A stretch of 64,000 bases of DNA from Phyllobacterium myrsinacearum (lineage in GTDB: Bacteria; Pseudomonadota; Alphaproteobacteria; Rhizobiales; Rhizobiaceae), in NCBI RefSeq assembly GCF_002980555.1, contig NZ_PVBT01000001.1, forward strand, positions 496,001-560,000. Direction: 5' to 3'. This document shows, in pieces, positions 29,876 through 37,622 of this stretch (positions are counted from its first letter, which is position 1; each line of letters opens with the position of its first letter). The notes under the pieces were generated by a model. The model did not search any database. It was not told the origin of the DNA and saw only the letters and a list, made by a program, of their open reading frames with translations. The position numbers and the translations under genes are program-made.

Positions 29876-30110
29876 ATGCGTTTCCAGCATTTCCCGTTCG
29901 CGGTCTGTCAGACCCCGTTGCGACTCTATTTATGAAGTCCGGGATGCTGAGTCACTTAAAATCGTCGTGCGCCCGGCTTCATGGCCAAAAAAACCGTCGT
30001 TTTTGTGAAGCGCAGGGCCTTTCATCCTGCTCTGCGCAGGAAACGGGTGGTCGATCAGCTCGCGTTGCTGTCTCCTGTGCAGGACTTTCTGCGTGAGTAA
30101 GGATGCCGCA

Positions 30111-30809
30111 ATGCCAGAGCTGAGCCCGATTGATTGGACCGCCGCACAAACGGAGATGGAGGCTTCCGGCTGCACCATCCTGCGCAATGTCCTGTCGCAG
30201 ACCGAATGCCGGATGCTGGCGGATGCCTATCCCGACGATACCATCTTCCGCAAGCGCATCGTCATGGCCCGGCATGGCTTCGGGCAGGGGGAGTACAAAT
30301 ATTTCTCCTATCCGCTCCCGGACATTGTCCATGGGTTGCGGGACGCGCTCTATCCGCCGCTGGCCGATATCGCCAATCGCTGGAACGGGCAGATGGGCAT
30401 CGACATCCGCTATCCCGAGGCGCATCCGGCTTTCATCGCGCGTTGCCATGCCGCCGGGCAGGACCGGCCGACGCCGCTGCTGCTGGAATATGGCGCGGGC
30501 GACTACAACTGCCTGCATCAGGATATCTATGGCATTCACGTGTTCCCGCTGCAGGTGGCGTTTCTGCTGAAAGAGCCCGGGACGGATTTCACCGGGGGTG
30601 AGTTCGTGCTGACCGAGCAGCGCCCGCGCATGCAGTCGCGGGCGGAGGTGGTGCCGCTGCGGCAGGGGGATGGCGTGGTCTTTCCGGTGAGCCAGCGCCC
30701 CGTCAAGGGATCGCGCGGCTATTACCGGGTCAACATGCGCCATGGTGTGAGCCGCGTGCGCAGCGGCCAGCGCCATACACTCGGGATTATCTTTCACGAT
30801 TCCAAGTAG
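30111..30809 (+). CDS. 2-oxoglutarate/Fe(II)-dependent oxygenase
   Basis: A 232-residue enzyme of the 2OG-Fe(II) dioxygenase superfamily. The metal triad is read as His and Asp in CLHQDIYGIHVFP and the distal His in RHGVSRVRSGQRHTLGIIFHD, with the Arg of SGQRH as the 2OG-carboxylate ligand. TDFTGGEFVLTEQRPRMQSR is the usual strand between them. The substrate could be a protein prolyl residue, DNA or a small molecule. ATG 30111 is preferred because AAGGA precedes it by 7 bases; a GTG at 30093 is in frame. It stands alone, 59 bases before puuD. Confidence 0.8.
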   Translation: MPELSPIDWTAAQTEMEASGCTILRNVLSQTECRMLADAYPDDTIFRKRIVMARHGFGQGEYKYFSYPLPDIVHGLRDALYPPLADIANRWNGQMGIDIRYPEAHPAFIARCHAAGQDRPTPLLLEYGAGDYNCLHQDIYGIHVFPLQVAFLLKEPGTDFTGGEFVLTEQRPRMQSRAEVVPLRQGDGVVFPVSQRPVKGSRGYYRVNMRHGVSRVRSGQRHTLGIIFHDSK

Positions 30810-30868
30810 TTCATCACCTTGCATCGGGCCGCGAACACACGCATTGTGATGCTTTGCATGAGGCCCCG

Positions 30869-32098
30869 ATGGATTATCTTATTTTCTGGGAATGGCTCAG
30901 CTTTGCCGCCCGCTGGTTGCATGTGATCACTGCAATCGCCTGGATCGGCTCATCCTTCTATTTCATCGCGCTCGATCTGGGGCTACGCCGCCATCAGGGC
31001 CTGCCGCAGGGGGTGAATGGCGAGGAATGGCAGGTGCATGGCGGCGGCTTCTACCACATTCAGAAATATATGGTCGCGCCGCCCAACATGCCGGAACATC
31101 TGATCTGGTTCAAATGGGAGTCCTATGCCACCTGGCTTTCCGGCTTTGCGCTTCTGTGCATCGTCTACTACGCGGGCGCTGACCTCTATCTCATCGACCG
31201 CAATGTCCTTGACGTTTCGACGCCGGTCGCCATCCTGATTTCGCTGGCGTCGATCGGCCTCGGCTGGCTGATTTACGATCTCCTGTGCAAGTCGCCGCTG
31301 GCGAACAATGACACGGCGCTGATGCTCATTCTCTATGCGGTCATCGTCTTCATGGCGTGGGGCTATACGCATCTGTTCACCGGGCGCGCCGCTTTCCTGC
31401 ATCTCGGTGCGTTCACCGCCACGATCATGTCGGGCAATGTATTCCTTCTGATCATTCCGAACCAGAAGAAGGTCGTTGCCGATCTGATCGCCGGCAAGAC
31501 GCCCGATCCGAAGCTCGGCAAGCAGGCGAAGCAGCGCTCGACGCACAACAATTATCTGACACTGCCTGTGATTTTCCTGATGCTGTCCAATCATTATCCG
31601 CTGGCGAGTTCGACGGAATTCAACTGGATCATCGCGGCGCTGATTTTCATCATCGGCGTGCTCATTCGCCACTATTTCAACTCGAAACACGCCGGAACCG
31701 GCAATCCGCACTGGACATGGCTGGCCTCGGCCGTGCTGTTCATCGTCATCATCTGGCTGTCGACGGTGCCGAAGGTGCTGCAGGGACCGGAAAAAGTCTC
31801 GAACGCTGCCGCGCCGTTTCTTGCCGCGCAGAACTTTCAGGAGGTGCGCGACACTGTGATGGGGCGCTGTTCCATGTGCCATGCGGCGGAGCCGTCCTTT
31901 GAGGGCATCATGCACGCGCCCAAGGGAATTCGCCTCGATACGGATGAACTGATTGCGACTCATGCCAGCCAGGTCTATCTTTTCGCCGGAGCCAGCCACG
32001 CCATGCCGCCGGGCAACCTGACGCAGATGACAGATGCCGAGCGGTCCCGGATCGTGGCGTGGTACCGCGCCGCCGCATCGGGAAAATCCACGCAATGA
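30869..32098 (+). CDS. puuD: Urate hydroxylase PuuD (membrane, with cytochrome c domain)
   Basis: A 409-residue inner-membrane protein with about eight helices and a C-terminal c-type haem motif CSMCH at about residue 333, in RDTVMGRCSMCHAAEPSFEG, plus HAMPPGNLTQM that supplies the axial Met. PuuD oxidises urate to 5-hydroxyisourate and passes electrons to the respiratory chain through its cytochrome domain. The start MDYLIFWEWLSFAARWLHVITAIAWIGSSFYF matches the family. ATG 30869 has GAGG upstream. Its stop overlaps the start of guaD (ATGA), so the two are coupled in purine breakdown. Confidence 0.93.
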   Translation: MDYLIFWEWLSFAARWLHVITAIAWIGSSFYFIALDLGLRRHQGLPQGVNGEEWQVHGGGFYHIQKYMVAPPNMPEHLIWFKWESYATWLSGFALLCIVYYAGADLYLIDRNVLDVSTPVAILISLASIGLGWLIYDLLCKSPLANNDTALMLILYAVIVFMAWGYTHLFTGRAAFLHLGAFTATIMSGNVFLLIIPNQKKVVADLIAGKTPDPKLGKQAKQRSTHNNYLTLPVIFLMLSNHYPLASSTEFNWIIAALIFIIGVLIRHYFNSKHAGTGNPHWTWLASAVLFIVIIWLSTVPKVLQGPEKVSNAAAPFLAAQNFQEVRDTVMGRCSMCHAAEPSFEGIMHAPKGIRLDTDELIATHASQVYLFAGASHAMPPGNLTQMTDAERSRIVAWYRAAASGKSTQ

Positions 32099-33411
32099 CC
32101 GAACTTCTGTTACGCGGACGTCTGCTGACGTTTCATGACGAGCCGCTGGCTGGCGATGCCAGCCCGGACGCTTTTACCTATATCGAGGATGGCGGACTGC
32201 TGATCCGCGACGGCAAGATCCGGGCTATCGGCGACTATGGCCGGTTGCGCGCCGGCGAAGGCAGGAATGTCGAGGTCATCGACCATCGCCCGCATTTGAT
32301 CATGCCGGGCTTCATCGACACGCACATCCATTACCCGCAGATGCAGGTTGTCGCCTCCTATGCGGGCGAACTGATGGAATGGCTGAACAAATACACCTTT
32401 GTCGAGGAACAGAAGTTTTCCAATCAGGGCCATCCCGAGCGCATCGCCTCGGCCTTCTTCGATGAGTTGATCCGCCACGGCACCACCACGGCCGCCGCCT
32501 ATTGCACCGTGCACAAGGCGTCGGTCGAAGCGTTTTTCACCGAGGCGGACCGGCGCAACATGCGCATGATCGCAGGCAAGGTGATGATGGACCGCAACGC
32601 GCCATCAGGTCTTCTCGACACGGCTCAGTCGGGCTATGACGACAGCAAGGAGCTGATCGGCAAATGGCACGGCACCGGGCGTCAGCTCTATGCCATCACG
32701 CCGCGCTTTGCACCGACATCGACGCCGGAACAGCTTGAATTGAGCGGGCTGCTCGCCCGCGAATATCCCGATCTGCACGTGCAGACGCATCTGTGCGAAA
32801 ACACCGCCGAGATCGCCTTTGTCGCCGAGCTGTTCCCGTGGAGTCGGGATTACACGCAGGTTTATGAGCATTACGGCCTGCTTGGCCCCAAGACGCTGCT
32901 TGGCCATTGCATCCATCTGACCGATGCGGAAATTGCTGCCATCGCCAATAGCGGGTCCGTCGCGGTCTTCTGCCCGACCTCCAATCTGTTCATCGGCAGC
33001 GGCCTGTTCAATCTGGCGCGCCTCGAGGCGTCCCATCCGCCGGTGCGCCATGCCATTGCCACCGATATCGGCGGCGGCACCTCTTATTCCATGCTGCGCA
33101 CGCTGGATGAGGGCTACAAGATCCTGAACATTCAGGGCCAGCGCTATCACCCGCTGCGCTCGTATTATCAGGCGACGCTCGGCAATGCCCGCGCCCTGTC
33201 GCTGCAGGGCATCATCGGCGCCTTGACGCCGGGCGCGGAAGCCGACTGCATCGTGCTCAATGCCCGTTCGACCCCGGCCATGCGCCTGCGCATGGAAACG
33301 GTGGAAACCCTCGTCGAAGAACTGTTCCTGATGCAGACCATGGGCGACGACCGCACGATTGCGGAAGTCTATATCGCGGGAAAACCGGCAAAGAGCCTGC
33401 TCGCATCATAA
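32095..33411 (+). CDS. guaD: Guanine deaminase
   Basis: A 438-residue Zn-dependent amidohydrolase converting guanine to xanthine. The metal and substrate motifs are GFIDTHIHYPQMQV, HLCENTAEIAFV, TLLGHCIHLTDAEI and IATDIGGGTSYSML. It starts at ATG 32095 inside the puuD stop (ATGA overlap), consistent with a purine catabolism operon. A short stem AAGCCG/CGGCTT right after the stop lies between it and the convergent soxG. Length is typical. Confidence 0.93.
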   Translation: MTELLLRGRLLTFHDEPLAGDASPDAFTYIEDGGLLIRDGKIRAIGDYGRLRAGEGRNVEVIDHRPHLIMPGFIDTHIHYPQMQVVASYAGELMEWLNKYTFVEEQKFSNQGHPERIASAFFDELIRHGTTTAAAYCTVHKASVEAFFTEADRRNMRMIAGKVMMDRNAPSGLLDTAQSGYDDSKELIGKWHGTGRQLYAITPRFAPTSTPEQLELSGLLAREYPDLHVQTHLCENTAEIAFVAELFPWSRDYTQVYEHYGLLGPKTLLGHCIHLTDAEIAAIANSGSVAVFCPTSNLFIGSGLFNLARLEASHPPVRHAIATDIGGGTSYSMLRTLDEGYKILNIQGQRYHPLRSYYQATLGNARALSLQGIIGALTPGAEADCIVLNARSTPAMRLRMETVETLVEELFLMQTMGDDRTIAEVYIAGKPAKSLLAS

Positions 33412-33433
33412 CGAGCGACAAGCCGGAAGCGGC

Positions 33434-34021
33434 TTATTCGACGCGGTAGCCGACTTCCGCCGCCGCATGTCCCAGCGTCTGCCAGAACGAGCGGGCAAAG
33501 GTGCGGAACACGTAGAGATCGAAGGTTTCCGCGTCGGTCCGCTGGATATTGGCGTGGATGTCGTGGTGCAGCGTGGCGCGGCCGAAGCCAACCGGAAAGC
33601 CGTGTTCGGAAAAGTCGATGGCAAACAGCTTCGACAACACCCATTCCGACCACGGGCCCTTGACGCGAATGGCGGTGCGGCCATGGGTAAGGTCAATGAT
33701 CGTGCCGGTTTCCAGAGGGATGGCCCTGCGCAGGCGGTCTTCCAGATCAGCGGACGGAGCCACGACGAAATAACGTCCGGGCGCGAAGCCGAAGGCGGAT
33801 TTTTCGCCTGCGCTGCGCCCCGCGCCGGGTTTGTCGGCAAGGTTCAATCCGGTCACATCGCCGATGGCGGTCAGCACGGCGGGGATGGTTCCGCGCCATG
33901 CGGTGACCTGCACGATGGAAACATCCCTGCGCTCGGTCAGGACAAGACCGATGCCGCCGGCGGAGTTGCCATGGTCACCCGGAACAAAGGTATGGCCGAG
34001 GGGAGATTGTGGTTCAGCCAT
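33434..34021 (-). CDS. soxG: Sarcosine oxidase gamma subunit
   Basis: A 195-residue SoxG-family protein with weak similarity to the GcvT fold: IGLVLTERRDVSIVQVTAWRG, FAPGRYFVVAPSADLEDRLR, IIDLTHGRTAIRVKGPWSEWVLSKLFAIDF. It is the structural partner of the alpha subunit in the four-subunit enzyme that oxidises sarcosine to glycine and formaldehyde/5,10-methylene-THF. The start ATG at 34021 overlaps the end of soxA by 8 bases. It is the last gene of the minus-strand soxD-soxA-soxG operon. Confidence 0.9.
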   Translation of the reverse strand: MAEPQSPLGHTFVPGDHGNSAGGIGLVLTERRDVSIVQVTAWRGTIPAVLTAIGDVTGLNLADKPGAGRSAGEKSAFGFAPGRYFVVAPSADLEDRLRRAIPLETGTIIDLTHGRTAIRVKGPWSEWVLSKLFAIDFSEHGFPVGFGRATLHHDIHANIQRTDAETFDLYVFRTFARSFWQTLGHAAAEVGYRVE

Positions 34022-37004
34022 GCATCCGGCTCCCCTCTGGATCAAACATGTGGTGACTGACGATTTCGACGGCGCCGTGCTTGCCGCGCAGAAGGTCCGT
34101 CGCATAGGCGCGGTTGCCGATCATCGACGTGCCGTGCTTGACCAGCGCCAGCGCGATATATTTGCCGAGCGCCGGGGAATAGCAGGCCGCAGTGACGTGG
34201 CCGAAACTGTCGGCGGGTTCACGCGGCGCCGCATCGCTGACGATATGGCTGCCGCCATTGATCGACTGGTTGTCGAGCGAGATCAGGCCGACCAGCGACA
34301 GGCGGTTTTCATCGTTCAATCCCGCGCGGTCCTTCATGCCGGAGCCGATATAGGGCTTCTTCTTCGACAGCATCCAGTCGAGATGCAGGTCGTGTGCGGT
34401 GGTGCGGCCGTCGATTTCGGCGCCGGTGACGTGGCCCTTTTCAATGCGCAGCGTGCCCAGCGCTTCCAGCCCGTAGGGCATGATGTCAAAGGGCTTGCCC
34501 GCTTCGAGCAGCGCTTCCCAGACCTGCGTGCCGAAACCGGCGCCGCAATAGACTTCATAGGCAAGCTCGCCCGAGAAGGAGAGGCGACAGATCATGACCG
34601 GCACGTCGCCGATAAAGCCGTGCACGATGCCCATGAACGGCAGGGTTGCATTGTCGACGCCGGTGCCCGTGACGCAGGCTTCCAGCACCGCGCGGGCTTT
34701 CGGACCGGATACGGCCGTCCCGGCCCAGACATCGGTCACCGAGGTCAGGTGCACGCGCAGGTCCGGCCAGACGCAATCCAGATAGAACTCCAGATGCTGC
34801 ATGACGTTCCCGGCATTCGCCGTTGTCGTTGTCATCAGGAACTGCGTTTCGCTGAGGCGCCATGTGGTGCCGTCATCATAGACAATGCCGTCCTCGCGCA
34901 GCATCAGACCGTAGCGCGCCTTGCCAACCGGCAGGGTGGAAAACATGTTGGTGTAGACGCGGTCGAGGAATGCAGCCGCGTCGGGGCCCTGAATGTCGAT
35001 CTTCCCGAGCGTCGAGACATCGACAATCCCGACGCTCTGCCGCACGGCGCGCGCTTCGCGCACATAGGCCTGTTCGACGGTTTCACCGTGGCTGCCATAG
35101 ATCATCGGGCGGTGCCACAGGCCTGCCTCGTAGGTCCTGGCGCTGTTGGCCAGATGCCAGTCATGCATCGGGGTCAGCCGGTGCGGCCGCAGGTCGCCAT
35201 AACGCTCTCCGGCAATCGCACCGAAGGATACCGGGGTGAAGGGCGGGCGGAAGCGGGTCGTGCCAGCTTCGGGAATGCTGATGCCGCGCACATCCGCCAT
35301 GATGGCAAGGCCGGGAATATTCGATGTCTTGCCCTGGTCGGTCGCCATGCCCAGCGTGGTGTAGCGCTTCAGGTGTTCGACCGAATGGAAGCCTTCGCGA
35401 TAGGCGAGGCGGATATCGTCGGCGGTGACATCGTGCTGGAAATCGACAAATGCCTTTTGCGATTTGGCCGCAGGCTCGATTTCAAACACCGGGGCGGGCG
35501 ATGCATCGAACATCGGGGCGTCGACCGCAGGCAGCTTTGGCTTGGTCTTGGAGGAGGTGCCCTTGGTCGCGCCATCGGAGAAGACGCTGACCGTATCCAT
35601 GTACCCGGCCGCCGATCCCGCCGTCACCCAGTTCTGGTTGGCTTCCGGCGGCAGGAAGGCCTGCAAATCCTCGTCCCACTCCGGCTTGCCGCCCGCCTGG
35701 CTGGCAAGATGGATCGCCGGAGACCAGCCGCCGGATACGCCGAGGCAATCGGTCTTGATTTCCCGCGCCGCGCCGGAGACATGGCCGGTCTGCGCATTGA
35801 AATGCTGCACGGTGATGGAGCTGAGCGTCTTGCCCGCATGGGTGCCGGTGACGGCATGGCCGAGAACCAGTTCCGCTCCGGCAGCCGAGGCAATCTCGAT
35901 GCAGGCGCCGGATATGTCCGCGCGCACATCGACGATGGCAACGATGTTGACGCCTGCCTGCGCCATGGCGCGGGCCGCTTCGTAGGCGCTGTCATTGTTG
36001 GTGAACAGCGTGACATTGTTTCCCGCAGCCACGCCGTATTCGATGGCATAGCGCCTGACCGCATCGGCCAGCATGACACCGGGGCAGTCATTGCCGGGAA
36101 AGACGATGGGCCGCTCGAAGGCACCTGTCGCCAAAATGGTCTTGCCGGTGCGGATGACCCAGTGGCGCTGGCGCGCCTGTCCCTTGGTGCGGTTCGGCTT
36201 GAAATCCGAGACATGCTCGAGGGCGGTCAGGACATTGCCATCGTAATAGCCCCAGACGGAAGTCCGGGTGAGGAAGCGCACATTGGGCAGGCCCGCGAGC
36301 GCGGCCGCCTTTTCCCGCGCCCAGACCGCGGCATTGCGCCCGTCGATCAGTTCGGCCGATGCGAGCAGCGCGCCGCCGGCAACCGGTCGTTCCTCGGCGA
36401 TGATCACCTGCGCGCCGGTTTCCGCCGCCGCTTCCGCTGCCAGCAGTCCGGCCGGGCCGGTACCCACCACCAGCACGTCGCAGAAGGCATTCATGCGCTC
36501 GTAGTGGTCGGGATCGGCAGCAATGCCCGCCTTGCCGAGACCGGCGGCGCGGCGGATGAATTTTTCGAAGAACATCCAGACCCTGGTGCTGCGCAGCGGG
36601 CCGATGGCCGGTCCCATGAAGGTCTTGTAGTAGAAACCCGCCGATAATATCGGCCCGGCCAGCTGGTTGATGGCCATGACATCGTGTTCGAGCGAGGGAA
36701 AGCGGTTCTGGCTTTCGGTGACGAGACCGTCATGGATTTCCAGTTCCGTGGCGCGGACATTCGGCTCGCGCACCTCGCCTGACAGAACGGTGACGAGCGC
36801 ATTGGGTTCGTCGCTGCCCGCGGCAAAGACACCGCGCGGCCGGTGATATTTGAACGAGCGGCCGAACAGCGTCACGCCATTGGCGAGGAGGGCCGAGGCC
36901 AGCGTATCGCCGGGATGGCCGCTATAGGCCCTGCCGTCGAAGGTGAACCGCACCGTCTTGGCGCGGTCGATCCGCCCGCCCTTGGAAAGCCGTGACGCGG
37001 TCAT
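34014..37004 (-). CDS. soxA: Sarcosine oxidase alpha subunit
   Basis: A 996-residue SoxA. Near the N-terminus is GHPGDTLASALLANGVTLFGRSFKYHRPRG, then an NAD-binding Rossmann motif VVGTGPAGLLAAEAAAETGAQV around residues 170-195, and a C-terminal GcvT/tetrahydrofolate domain from about residue 600 (YEAGLWHRPMIYG, YGLMLREDGIVYDDGTTWRL). This is the standard heterotetrameric sarcosine oxidase alpha chain, which carries NAD and binds folate. It sits between soxD and soxG with short overlaps. The beta subunit gene, which normally precedes soxD, is absent here. Confidence 0.95.
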   Translation of the reverse strand: MTASRLSKGGRIDRAKTVRFTFDGRAYSGHPGDTLASALLANGVTLFGRSFKYHRPRGVFAAGSDEPNALVTVLSGEVREPNVRATELEIHDGLVTESQNRFPSLEHDVMAINQLAGPILSAGFYYKTFMGPAIGPLRSTRVWMFFEKFIRRAAGLGKAGIAADPDHYERMNAFCDVLVVGTGPAGLLAAEAAAETGAQVIIAEERPVAGGALLASAELIDGRNAAVWAREKAAALAGLPNVRFLTRTSVWGYYDGNVLTALEHVSDFKPNRTKGQARQRHWVIRTGKTILATGAFERPIVFPGNDCPGVMLADAVRRYAIEYGVAAGNNVTLFTNNDSAYEAARAMAQAGVNIVAIVDVRADISGACIEIASAAGAELVLGHAVTGTHAGKTLSSITVQHFNAQTGHVSGAAREIKTDCLGVSGGWSPAIHLASQAGGKPEWDEDLQAFLPPEANQNWVTAGSAAGYMDTVSVFSDGATKGTSSKTKPKLPAVDAPMFDASPAPVFEIEPAAKSQKAFVDFQHDVTADDIRLAYREGFHSVEHLKRYTTLGMATDQGKTSNIPGLAIMADVRGISIPEAGTTRFRPPFTPVSFGAIAGERYGDLRPHRLTPMHDWHLANSARTYEAGLWHRPMIYGSHGETVEQAYVREARAVRQSVGIVDVSTLGKIDIQGPDAAAFLDRVYTNMFSTLPVGKARYGLMLREDGIVYDDGTTWRLSETQFLMTTTTANAGNVMQHLEFYLDCVWPDLRVHLTSVTDVWAGTAVSGPKARAVLEACVTGTGVDNATLPFMGIVHGFIGDVPVMICRLSFSGELAYEVYCGAGFGTQVWEALLEAGKPFDIMPYGLEALGTLRIEKGHVTGAEIDGRTTAHDLHLDWMLSKKKPYIGSGMKDRAGLNDENRLSLVGLISLDNQSINGGSHIVSDAAPREPADSFGHVTAACYSPALGKYIALALVKHGTSMIGNRAYATDLLRGKHGAVEIVSHHMFDPEGSRMHG

Positions 37005-37288
37005 GGGCGATCACCGCCTTTCCCTGATGCAACGGCATCGCGGGCAAAACCCACGGATGAAATGACGTGGGTCGCCATATCGCGGGTGACGACCAGATGC
37101 TGGCGGCAGCCGCCGCTGTGCAGCCAGAATTCGCGGTGGCCGCCCATGGGGTTGGCGCGGTCATAGACATAGGCGTTCCATGCGGCCTGATCGGTCGAGG
37201 CCGGGTCTGGACGCTGGCGCGTGGCGTCGCCCTGATAGGTGAATTCGATGACGTCGCGCGGGCCGCAATAGGGGCATTTGATGATCAT
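37001..37288 (-). CDS. soxD: Sarcosine oxidase delta subunit
   Basis: A 95-residue Zn-binding subunit with CPYCG (Cys5, Cys8), HSGGC (His57, Cys61) and the signature RANPMGGHREFWLH. The frame is open further upstream, but ATG 37288 gives the usual start MIIKCPYCG. It overlaps soxA by 4 bases (ATGA). In related genomes soxB lies directly upstream; here 334 bases without a gene separate it from the divergent mechanosensitive channel gene. Confidence 0.93.
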   Translation of the reverse strand: MIIKCPYCGPRDVIEFTYQGDATRQRPDPASTDQAAWNAYVYDRANPMGGHREFWLHSGGCRQHLVVTRDMATHVISSVGFARDAVASGKGGDRP

Positions 37289-37622
37289 GGTCTTCTGGTC
37301 TCGAAAGCGAATCTGTTGCGGTTGGACGTTTATTTCCCGATTGTGCCAGTCAACAGTGTGCATCTGTACTGGTCAAGATGAGCGCGAGGTGAAGACGAGC
37401 AAAATTGTGACTTTGGCAAGTTTCGGGCCTGCCGCAGGTGTGACGATGCATGATTACCCCTGGTTTATGCTACTGTCGCATCGCTGGAATGGTCATCACG
37501 ATAGCGGCGAGCACTGTCAACAAGCCGACCAGTGGCGAGAATGAAAGCAGAAAGTGCCTTGATTGTGCCGACATGAACGGGCAAATCGGCGAAGCAAACT
37601 GTTCATAAATGGACCTGAACCC
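37289..37622. other. Divergent intergenic region, no soxB
   Basis: No gene or recognisable soxB fragment on either strand. It must contain the promoters of soxDAG (minus) and of the MscS-type gene (plus). Moderately AT-rich at 37300-37420. Confidence 0.5.

Noticed and set aside
33831-36647. A 938-codon plus-strand frame opposite soxA
   Set aside because: The translated composition is Arg/His/Gly-rich and has no known motif, and soxA on the other strand is unmistakable.
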